A stretch of 17,865 bases of DNA, from contig JAFZDR010000175.1 in assembly GCA_017561105.1 (NCBI GenBank), forward strand, positions 1 through 17,865, read 5' to 3'. Positions 1-5,651 of this stretch are shown one piece after another. Each line of letters opens with the position of its first letter. Position 1 is the first letter of the stretch. A model generated the notes under the pieces. The model made no database searches, was not told where the DNA came from, and was given only the letters and a program-made list of their open reading frames with translations. The position numbers were made by a program, and so were the translations under genes. The stretch is from Alistipes sp. Lineage in GTDB: Bacteria; Bacteroidota; Bacteroidia; Bacteroidales; Rikenellaceae.

Positions 1-72
1 ACATTTGCTCCAAATGAGGATGCACTAGGTGTAGGCGTGGAGTTTATGGAAGCATTGGCGAGGAGCTTGTAG
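1..72 (+). CDS. C-terminal end of an unrecognised protein (5' end outside window)
   Basis: An open frame enters from the left edge and ends at TAG (70-72). It gives 23 residues, beginning TFAPNEDALG and ending MEALARSL. The stretch has the look of an amphipathic C-terminal helix, but it is too short to assign to a family and I do not recognise it. The stop is followed within a few bases by a heptanucleotide repeat array, so the gene has no obvious hairpin-plus-T-run terminator of its own. That the frame is coding rests only on its being open to the edge, on plausible codon use, and on the lack of another candidate. Confidence 0.5.
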   Translation, partial: TFAPNEDALGVGVEFMEALARSL

Positions 73-75
73 GGC

Positions 76-103
76 TATTAGTTATTGGCCATTAGCCATT
101 AGC
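76..103 (-). repeat. GCYAATR heptanucleotide array, copy 1 (four units, minus orientation)
   Basis: Read on the plus strand the units are TATTAGT, TATTGGC, CATTAGC and CATTAGC, followed by TTTTGTT. On the minus strand they read as GCTAATG, GCTAATG, GCCAATA and ACTAATA. The same degenerate 7-bp unit recurs at 356-390, 12129-12142 and 16037-16071. This copy is inverted relative to the one at 356-390, so the two bracket the whole rnr upstream region. It lies immediately after the stop of the upstream gene. Confidence 0.8.
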
Positions 104-110
104 TTTTGTT

Positions 111-275
111 ATGGCATAGAATGGCAATCGCTCGTTACACTCGCTGAATGACAACGAATGACATTAAATGACAATTTTGATAACAGTTATTTATTGTTGC
201 AGTCATTAGACTGCGCTGTCATTAAATGCTATTCATTGTCATTAAGGGCTCAGCCCGAATGCCATTTTATGCCAT
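111..275. repeat. Large imperfect inverted repeat (about 60-bp arms) upstream of rnr
   Basis: The arm at 111-173 is complementary to the arm at 217-275. The outer 20 bp (111-130 with 256-275) match at 18 of 20 positions. The inner 27 bp (147-173 with 217-243) match at 23 of 27. The middle of the arms is poorly paired and contains a 4-nt length difference. The loop holds a perfect 6-bp hairpin, GCAGTC-ATTA-GACTGC (199-214), and the right arm holds GGGCT-C-AGCCC (246-256). AATGACA starts at 147, 157 and 167, and TGTCATT starts at 217 and 237 with a degenerate copy at 227, all in one 10-bp register. No protein-coding signal or target-site duplication is evident. It could be a MITE-like insertion, a multi-site operator or a structured RNA. 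Confidence 0.75.
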
Positions 276-305
276 TTCTGATTAGTCGGCAAAAAAATCT
301 TTCGG

Positions 306-326
306 CTCTCGTCTCTCGTCTCTCGT
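306..326 (+). repeat. CTCTCGT heptanucleotide array, three units, abutting the rnr promoter
   Basis: There are three perfect consecutive CTCTCGT units. They are followed by CTTTTTAT (327-334) and then the -7 box TATCTTTG (335-342). A four-unit array of the same heptamer stands at the same 8-nt distance from an identical box in front of uvrB. The array covers the place where a Bacteroidetes -33 TTG element would be expected, and no TTG occurs there. Confidence 0.85.
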
Positions 327-334
327 CTTTTTAT

Positions 335-342
335 TATCTTTG
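335..342 (+). promoter_or_regulatory. rnr promoter, -7 box TATCTTTG
   Basis: TATCTTTG fits the Bacteroidetes primary-sigma -7 consensus TAnnTTTG. Transcription should begin roughly 5-8 nt downstream (about 347-350). That gives a leader of about 45 nt, most of which is the heptad array at 356-390. No canonical -33 TTG is present, because that position is occupied by CTCTCGT repeats. Confidence 0.65.
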
Positions 343-355
343 CAGAGTAGAAAAA

Positions 356-390
356 GCCAATGGCTAATAGCCAACAGCTAAAAGCTAAAA
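356..390 (+). repeat. GCYAAHR heptanucleotide array, copy 2 (five units) in the rnr leader
   Basis: Five consecutive 7-mers: GCCAATG, GCTAATA, GCCAACA, GCTAAAA and GCTAAAA. They are followed by CAAG and the rnr ATG at 395. The array makes up most of the predicted 5' untranslated leader and contains no Shine-Dalgarno sequence. The first three units nearly repeat the sequence at 12129-12145. A second five-unit array stands in the same sense orientation directly in front of the rhomboid gene. Confidence 0.85.
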
Positions 391-394
391 CAAG

Positions 395-2563
395 ATGAAA
401 GAGAGAAAAACAAAGCGAACAACAAAAAAAGGAAAGAAGATTGGATTTCAGGACCGTGCGGGATTTATCGTGAACATGTTTCGCGAGATGCCCGAGAAGC
501 GATTTACTTTGAAAGCACTTGCAGCCGCATCGGGTGGTGCAGATCGCGACGGTCGTAACCTTACAAAACATATTCTTGACACCCTGCTCGAACAGGGTTT
601 TATCGAGGACGAGGGACGAGGAAAATACCACCTCAGCCGCAGTCGCATGCCTCGATACGAGGGCGTGGTCGATATGTCGGCTTCGGGCTCGATGTATGTG
701 CAGTGCGAGGGGCTTGAGAGCGATGTCTTCGTACATCAGCGCAACACCCGCAATGCCCTGAATGGTGACCGCGTGGAGGTTATCGTAACCCATACCTCGC
801 GTAACGGAGCAAAGGAGGGCGAAATTTCGAAGGTCTTAGAGCGCTCACCGCGTTGCTACGCAGGTCGTGTAGAGATTGCATCGCGAGCAATCGCCGTTGT
901 AGTGCCCGACTCGCGCAAAATGCCTACCGATATAGCCATTTCACTCAAGAAATATCCGCATCTCAAACAAGATGATAAGGTTGCCGTTCGTATAGTCGAG
1001 TGGCGCGATGGCGACCGCCTGCCACAAGGCGAATTGGTCGATGTATTGGGTGCTGCGGGCGATAACGATGCCGAGATGCACGCAATTTTGCTCGAGTATA
1101 ACCTCCCATACCGCTTCGAGGAGCAGGTGGAGAAGGCTGCCGAGGCTATTGACGGCCGCATCACCGAGCGCGATATTGCCGAGCGACGCGACATGCGCGA
1201 TGTTACAACTCTGACCATAGACCCAGCGGACGCAAAGGACTTCGACGATGCACTCTCAATCCGCAAAATTGGCGAGGGCAAGTACGAGGTTGGAGTTCAT
1301 ATTGCCGATGTTACGCACTATGTGCGTCCCGACTCAACAATTGACGACGAGGCTATCGAGCGAGGCACATCAGTATATCTTGTCGATAGAACTATTCCGA
1401 TGTTGCCCGAGCGACTCTGCAACGACCTCTGTTCGTTGCGTCCTCACGAGGATAAGTTGGCATTCTCGGCCATTTTCCACATCGACGAGAGTGGCAAGGT
1501 ATCGCAAGAGTGGTTTGGTCGTACTGTAATCCACTCGGACCGTCGCTTCACCTACGAGGAGGCGCAGGCGGTGATCGAAACGGGTGAGGGCGATATGAAG
1601 GAGGAGGTTTTGACACTCCACAACATAGCACAGACACTTCGCAAGGAGCGCTACCGCAAGGGTGCCATTGCCTTTGACCGTCGCGAGGCGAAGTTCCACC
1701 TCGACGAGAAGGGACACCCTACAGGCGTATATTTCAAGGTACAGAAGGAGGCAAACCAGCTTATCGAGGAGTTTATGCTCCTGGCAAATCGTCGCGTGGC
1801 GGAGTTCTGCGCACGTTCGCACGGCAAAGAGCGCACAATGGTATTCCGTGTGCACGACCGTCCAAACAGCGATAAGTTCGAGCGCTTCCGCTCGTTTATC
1901 CTACGATTTGGACATATCTTCAAATCCTCTATCGAAAAGGGCGATGCTGCAGCAAAGGAGCTGAACAAGTTGCTCGCATCTATTAAGGGTAAAGCCGAGG
2001 AGAATGTGGTTTCGACACTCGCCATTCGTTCGATGGCAAAGGCGGTATATACTACCGACAATATCGGCCACTACGGTTTGGCGTTCCCATACTATACCCA
2101 CTTTACATCGCCTATCCGACGCTATCCCGATATGATGGTGCATCGTCTGTTGCAGCGCTACCTCGACGGTAAGCGCTCGGCCGACAAGGATATGCACGAA
2201 TCGTTGTGTGTGCGCTGCTCGGAGCGCGAAATTATCGCTGCCGAGGCAGAACGCGCATCTATCAAGTATAAGATGGTAGAGTTTATGGCCGACAAGATTG
2301 GCGAGGAGTTCGACGGCCATGTTTCGGGTTTAAGCGAGTGGGGAATCTTTGTAGAGTTGGAGGACTCGATCATCGAGGGCATGATGCTTATGCGCGACAT
2401 CCCTGGCGACTTCTACCAATTCGACGAGGAGCGTTACGAGGTCTATGGCCACTCGACAGGTCGCACCTTCACCATTGGCGACAAGGTACGCATCCGCGTC
2501 AAGAGTGCCGACCTGCGCCGAAGACTTTTGGACTTCGAGTTTGTCTGCACATTAAATAAATAA
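395..2563 (+). CDS. rnr: Ribonuclease R (RNB-family 3'-5' exoribonuclease)
   Basis: A processive, hydrolytic 3'-5' exoribonuclease that degrades structured RNA, mRNA fragments and faulty rRNA in the cytoplasm. The 722 residues are in order. A lysine/arginine-rich start (residues 2-16) leads to a winged-helix domain (about 30-82, containing RDGRNLTKHILDTLLEQGF). Two cold-shock-type OB folds follow (about 85-230), then the RNB catalytic domain (about 265-600) and a C-terminal S1 domain (about 635-718, containing SEWGIFVELED). The metal-binding signature is intact as DPADAKDFDDA, with D276, D282, D284 and D285 corresponding to the four catalytic aspartates of the family. The conserved HYGLAFPYYTHFTSPIRRYP segment is also present. 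Unlike the E. coli enzyme, the protein ends directly after S1 without a basic tail; the basic stretch is at the N-terminus. The ATG at 395 follows a TATCTTTG promoter and a heptad-repeat leader. The gene is single and ends at a hairpin terminator shared with the convergent operon. Confidence 0.97.
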   Translation: MKERKTKRTTKKGKKIGFQDRAGFIVNMFREMPEKRFTLKALAAASGGADRDGRNLTKHILDTLLEQGFIEDEGRGKYHLSRSRMPRYEGVVDMSASGSMYVQCEGLESDVFVHQRNTRNALNGDRVEVIVTHTSRNGAKEGEISKVLERSPRCYAGRVEIASRAIAVVVPDSRKMPTDIAISLKKYPHLKQDDKVAVRIVEWRDGDRLPQGELVDVLGAAGDNDAEMHAILLEYNLPYRFEEQVEKAAEAIDGRITERDIAERRDMRDVTTLTIDPADAKDFDDALSIRKIGEGKYEVGVHIADVTHYVRPDSTIDDEAIERGTSVYLVDRTIPMLPERLCNDLCSLRPHEDKLAFSAIFHIDESGKVSQEWFGRTVIHSDRRFTYEEAQAVIETGEGDMKEEVLTLHNIAQTLRKERYRKGAIAFDRREAKFHLDEKGHPTGVYFKVQKEANQLIEEFMLLANRRVAEFCARSHGKERTMVFRVHDRPNSDKFERFRSFILRFGHIFKSSIEKGDAAAKELNKLLASIKGKAEENVVSTLAIRSMAKAVYTTDNIGHYGLAFPYYTHFTSPIRRYPDMMVHRLLQRYLDGKRSADKDMHESLCVRCSEREIIAAEAERASIKYKMVEFMADKIGEEFDGHVSGLSEWGIFVELEDSIIEGMMLMRDIPGDFYQFDEERYEVYGHSTGRTFTIGDKVRIRVKSADLRRRLLDFEFVCTLNK

Positions 2564-2567
2564 AGAG

Positions 2568-2599
2568 AGAGCGATGATTTCGGGTCATCGCTCTTTTTC
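2568..2599 (+). terminator. Rho-independent terminator of rnr, shared with the convergent operon
   Basis: A perfect 10-bp stem, AGAGCGATGA (2568-2577) with TCATCGCTCT (2585-2594), encloses the loop TTTCGGG and is followed by a T run to 2599. It starts 5 nt after the rnr stop. The stop of the opposing gene is at 2599-2601, so the same hairpin lies just 3' of that gene too, though its minus-strand T tract is weaker. Confidence 0.9.
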
Positions 2600-3762
2600 T
2601 ATAACTCCTTGACAAACGCCCTTCTGCGTTTGTGCTGGATATGGTCGAAAATCACAAAGTTCGCCTGGCTCTTATTGTTAGTCTCGAGAATGGCGGATGT
2701 TTCGACTCTCTGAATTCCATACTGCGAAAAGTATGGGGTCATCTCGTTAACGATCAATGAGTTTACGCCCTTATCCTGATAGTCGGGGCGAACGGCAATC
2801 AAAAGCAGATCGAAGTCGGTCATCTTCTTCGCCCTCAGAGCCTTAAACAGATGATACCAACCAAATGGGAAGAGGCGACCTCGGCACTTGCGCAACGCCG
2901 CCGAGAGCGACGGCATACCCAAGCCTGCAGCCACAATCTCATCCTTCTCGTTGGCTACCAGAGTAACGAAATCGAAGTTGAGCAGCGGGAAAAACATCTT
3001 GCAGTAGTATTGCTTCTGCTTATCGGTCATCGGCTGGTAGTTGTAGAGTTTCTGATATGCGGCATCGAGCACATCGAAGTAGCTATAGCCATATCTCTTT
3101 CTCAGTTCGCGTGCATTTTTGACCTTTACCGTATGAAGTCCGTAGCGCTCCGACACAAGGCCCGCCACACGGCGCATACGCTCGGGAGCCTCCTTCGGAG
3201 GGTGTATCTGAAACTCAACCCAATCGGCCTCCTTGCGCAGGCCATAGCGCTCGTAGTGAGCTACATAGTAGGGATGTGTATAGAGGCTCGCCATAGGCGA
3301 GTTATAGTCAAAACCCTCCAACAAAAGGCCCTGATGATCGAAATCGGTAAAGCCGACAGGACCATTCAAAAGCTCCATCCCCTTGCTTCTACCCCACTCG
3401 GCAACACTATCGAGAAGGGATGTGAATACCTTGTGATCGTCGATGAAATCGAACCAGCCAAAACGACATTTTTTGACACTCCAAGCCTCGTTTGCTCGAC
3501 GGTTTACCACGCCCGCAATGCGACCTACGATTTTGTCGTTGCGGTATGCCATATAGAGAACAAAATCGCACACCTCATGAGCAGGGTTTTTGCCCTTTTT
3601 GAAGGTGTTTATCTCGTCTAAAATAAGTGGTGGGCAATAGCAGTCGTTGCCGTTGTAGTGATCGATGCCGAACTGCACAAAACGGTTCAAATCGCGACTT
3701 GTCTTGACCTCTTTGATTGTGATTGTATCCGTTTGGGTGGGTTTAGGATTAGTTTGAAACAT
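2599..3762 (-). CDS. GNAT-fold acyltransferase-like protein (YghO-type)
   Basis: A 387-residue protein that resembles the large GNAT-superfamily proteins of Bacteroidetes annotated as YghO-like or simply N-acetyltransferase. Features visible: an N-terminal acyltransferase-like half with YNGNDCYCPPLILDE and NDKIVGRIAGVVNRRANE (about residues 37-90), a central LNGPVGFTDFDHQGLLLEGF segment, and a C-terminal GNAT-like half with VANEKDEIVAAGLGMPSLS followed by LLIAVRPDYQDKGVNSLIVNEM (about 320-342), which resembles an acetyl-CoA-binding beta4-alpha3 motif. I see no signal peptide or membrane segment. The substrate is unknown to me. It is the last gene of the rsmE-chrA-chrA operon, starting 26 nt after the chrA stop, with no separate promoter box in that gap. 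The ATG at 3762 is the natural start. Confidence 0.75.
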   Translation of the reverse strand: MFQTNPKPTQTDTITIKEVKTSRDLNRFVQFGIDHYNGNDCYCPPLILDEINTFKKGKNPAHEVCDFVLYMAYRNDKIVGRIAGVVNRRANEAWSVKKCRFGWFDFIDDHKVFTSLLDSVAEWGRSKGMELLNGPVGFTDFDHQGLLLEGFDYNSPMASLYTHPYYVAHYERYGLRKEADWVEFQIHPPKEAPERMRRVAGLVSERYGLHTVKVKNARELRKRYGYSYFDVLDAAYQKLYNYQPMTDKQKQYYCKMFFPLLNFDFVTLVANEKDEIVAAGLGMPSLSAALRKCRGRLFPFGWYHLFKALRAKKMTDFDLLLIAVRPDYQDKGVNSLIVNEMTPYFSQYGIQRVETSAILETNNKSQANFVIFDHIQHKRRRAFVKEL

Positions 3763-3788
3763 AAATTTGGGTTATCTCTGTTTGGTTG

Positions 3789-4343
3789 TCAGCAGCACAT
3801 GGGCACAATGGCGTAAAGTACCACGCCTACTGCAGCCGACAGAATAATCATCAGAATAGGGTTTACCTTGCGGAACGAACCGTAGAGGCACGCAGCAAAG
3901 AGAATCCACGACCAGACATCGGTAAAGTTTTCATTATTGCCCGAGCGCGGGAACATCAGCAACAGCGCTGCCGAAGCGATCATACCTACAACAACGGGAC
4001 CGACAGCCTTAACCACGCTCTGCACAAAGCGATTTTCGCGATGACGAAGGAAGAATCGTGTAAGCAGGAGCATAAGCGTAAGCGACGGCAGACATACCGC
4101 GAAAGTTGCTATTACCGAGCCTGCAAATCCGGCAATCGTATAACCAATATAGGTTGCCGAGTTGATAGCGATAGGTCCGGGTGTAATCTGCGATACCGCC
4201 ACAATATCGGCAAACTGCGTAGCTGTAAGCCAGCCGCGCTGCTCGACTATCTCATTCTGGATAAGCGACAACATGGCATAGCCGCCACCAAAACCGAAGA
4301 AGCCAATCTTCAGATAGGAGAGGAAGAGTTGCAGGTAGATCAT
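3789..4343 (-). CDS. ChrA-family transporter subunit, second half of a split pair
   Basis: A 184-residue membrane protein of the chromate ion transporter (CHR) family, single-domain short type. Near the N-terminus it carries YLKIGFFGFGGGYAMLSLI (about residues 10-28), followed by the second CHR signature ITPGPIAINSATYIGYTIAG (about 53-72), then several hydrophobic segments to the C-terminus. Short CHR proteins are encoded as adjacent pairs that together equal one two-domain ChrA, with the halves inserted in opposite topology. Here the partner lies directly upstream and the genes overlap by ATGA (4340-4343), which suggests translational coupling. Chromate export is the family's named activity. 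In gut anaerobes the natural substrate may be another oxyanion, which the sequence does not settle. Confidence 0.88.
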   Translation of the reverse strand: MIYLQLFLSYLKIGFFGFGGGYAMLSLIQNEIVEQRGWLTATQFADIVAVSQITPGPIAINSATYIGYTIAGFAGSVIATFAVCLPSLTLMLLLTRFFLRHRENRFVQSVVKAVGPVVVGMIASAALLLMFPRSGNNENFTDVWSWILFAACLYGSFRKVNPILMIILSAAVGVVLYAIVPMCC

Positions 4344-4879
4344 TTTTTCGCCCCCTTTCTGCCGTTAGCTACGGCTATTACAACCCCTATAACAAGCGAT
4401 GCTCCAATAAGATAGGCGGGCGAAAAGCCAAAGTACCACACCGCAACTGCCACGGCTGCCGCAACGCCCATAAGGTACCACTTCATACCCTTGACAAGAC
4501 CAATCAGCGGGGCAACAATCAAAGCCACAACCGCCGGGCGCATGGCGCGAAAGGCAGCATCGACATATCTGTTTTCGCGCACCTCGGCAAAGAAGAGCGC
4601 AAGCAACAAAATCACCATAAACGACGGCAAAACCGTACCGAGGGTCGCCATAATTGCACCCACAGTACCTGCAACCTTATAACCAACGAATACCGAGGTA
4701 TTAACAGCTATCGGTCCCGGCGTAGATTGTGCCAGAACAAGCATATCCAAGAAGTCCTTCTCGTCAATCCACTTATGGCGCTCGATAACCTCGCGCTGAA
4801 TCAACGGAATCATCGCAAAGCCGCCACCAAAGCTGAAAAGGCCTATCTTGAAGAAGGTTGTAAAGAGTTTTAACAACAT
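4340..4879 (-). CDS. ChrA-family transporter subunit, first half of a split pair
   Basis: A 179-residue integral membrane protein of the CHR family. It opens with FFKIGLFSFGGGFAMIPLIQ (about residues 9-28) and carries STPGPIAVNTSVFVGYKVAG (about 52-71), the two family signatures. Hydrophobic segments then run to a basic C-terminus (NGRKGAKK). The gene starts 8 nt after the rsmE stop and overlaps the second chrA by 4 nt, so the two subunits are almost certainly made together. Although it shares the signatures with its partner, it differs enough to be an ancient duplication rather than a recent copy. Whether it exports chromate or another anion cannot be read from the sequence. Confidence 0.88.
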   Translation of the reverse strand: MLLKLFTTFFKIGLFSFGGGFAMIPLIQREVIERHKWIDEKDFLDMLVLAQSTPGPIAVNTSVFVGYKVAGTVGAIMATLGTVLPSFMVILLLALFFAEVRENRYVDAAFRAMRPAVVALIVAPLIGLVKGMKWYLMGVAAAVAVAVWYFGFSPAYLIGASLVIGVVIAVANGRKGAKK

Positions 4880-4887
4880 CGCCGAAC

Positions 4888-5598
4888 CTACAAATTATTC
4901 ACTATCGACACCATATCGACTGCAACAACAGCTGCCGTTTCGGTGCGGAAACGCTGTGTACCGAGGGTAATCTCCTCGAAGCCGTTTGCCACGGCCAAGG
5001 CAACCTCTGCAGGCGAAAAATCGCCCTCGGGGCCAATCAGAACGAGCACATCCTCGCCTTTTTTCAAGGTCGAGGCGAGGTACTTTTTCGCCTTAACGGC
5101 ATCGCCGCAATGAGCAATAAATTTGCGGCCCGCAAACTCCCTTTTTACCAACTTATCAAACGGCGTAAGTTCCGCCAATACAGGATGATACGCCTTCAAT
5201 GATTGTTTTACAGCCGAGGTTATAACCTTCTCCTCACGCTCGAGTTTTACAACCTTGCGCTCGCTATGTTCGCTAACGAGTGGCACAAACTCCGCAACAC
5301 CAATCTCGGTTGCCTTCTCCAGAAACCACTCGTAACGGTCAATATTCTTTGTCGGAGCTACAGCCATAGTCAATCGGTAGGGCAACTTCTCGAACTCGGC
5401 GAAGTGTTCAACAACGCGCACAAGACAGTGTTTTTGGTGCGCCGAAGCGACCTCGCAACGGTAGAGATTACCCTTGCCGTCGGTGATATGGAGGGTATCA
5501 CCCTCCATCAATCGCAACACCTTAACGGCGTGGCGCGACTCCTCTTCGGAGAGCATATATTCGGGTGCAGTGAAGTCTGCGGCGTAGAATAGTTGCAT
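4888..5598 (-). CDS. rsmE: 16S rRNA (uracil-1498-N3) methyltransferase
   Basis: RsmE methylates N3 of U1498 in the 30S decoding region using S-adenosylmethionine. The 236-residue product begins MQLFYAADF, the usual RsmE opening. An N-terminal PUA-like RNA-binding domain (to about residue 70) includes SEEESRHAVKVLRL. The C-terminal SPOUT trefoil-knot domain follows, with LIGPEGDFSPAEV and LGTQRFRTETAAVVAVDM forming the SAM-binding knot. The open frame extends upstream to an ATG at 5631, but that codon lies inside the minus-strand -7 box TATATTTG (5636-5629) and would not be transcribed from it. The ATG at 5598 leaves a leader of about 25 nt and matches the family start. First gene of a four-gene operon, followed 8 nt later by chrA. 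Confidence 0.95.
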   Translation of the reverse strand: MQLFYAADFTAPEYMLSEEESRHAVKVLRLMEGDTLHITDGKGNLYRCEVASAHQKHCLVRVVEHFAEFEKLPYRLTMAVAPTKNIDRYEWFLEKATEIGVAEFVPLVSEHSERKVVKLEREEKVITSAVKQSLKAYHPVLAELTPFDKLVKREFAGRKFIAHCGDAVKAKKYLASTLKKGEDVLVLIGPEGDFSPAEVALAVANGFEEITLGTQRFRTETAAVVAVDMVSIVNNL

Positions 5599-5623
5599 AG
5601 CTATTGAAAAAGTATTATCTTTG
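5593..5623 (+). promoter_or_regulatory. Promoter of the tandem M3 peptidase genes
   Basis: TTG (5593-5595), a 20-nt spacer and TATCTTTG (5616-5623) match the Bacteroidetes -33/-7 arrangement very well. Transcription should start near 5629, about 23 nt before the ATG at 5652. The -33 element lies within the first codons of the divergent rsmE gene. This placement rules out the in-frame upstream ATG at 5604 as the peptidase start. Confidence 0.85.
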
Positions 5624-5628
5624 CGTAG

Positions 5629-5636
5629 CAAATATA
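5629..5636 (-). promoter_or_regulatory. rsmE operon promoter, -7 box TATATTTG
   Basis: CAAATATA on the plus strand reads TATATTTG on the minus strand, a full TAnnTTTG match. It lies about 30 nt upstream of the rsmE ATG at 5598. No TTG is found at the expected 19-21 nt upstream. It faces the plus-strand -7 box across only 5 nt. Confidence 0.65.
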
Positions 5637-5651
5637 CAAAAATTTAGAGAA

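Noticed and set aside
76..103. Heptad copy 1 as a rho-independent terminator of the upstream gene
   Set aside because: It can form only short 4-5 bp stems (for example GGCTA with TAGCC) and the T run is just four long; the three clear terminators in the window have 9-11 bp perfect stems.
306..326. CTCTCGT and GCYAAHR arrays as CRISPR repeats
   Set aside because: The units are contiguous 7-mers with no spacers, and no cas genes are present.
158..367. 69-codon plus-strand open frame in the rnr upstream region
   Set aside because: It lies across the inverted repeat, the CTCTCGT array and the promoter box, has no recognisable protein pattern, and its composition follows the repeats.
2851..3621. 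256-codon plus-strand open frame opposite the GNAT-like gene
   Set aside because: Complementary to a conserved protein family on the minus strand; no promoter box precedes it.
4340..4879. chrA reading as a frameshifted two-domain ChrA
   Set aside because: Each half has its own complete signatures and start, and the ATGA overlap is the normal arrangement of paired short CHR genes.
5604..5651. N-terminal extension of the first M3 peptidase from the ATG at 5604
   Set aside because: It would start upstream of the -7 box TATCTTTG (5616-5623) and would place 16 extra residues before a normal signal peptide.
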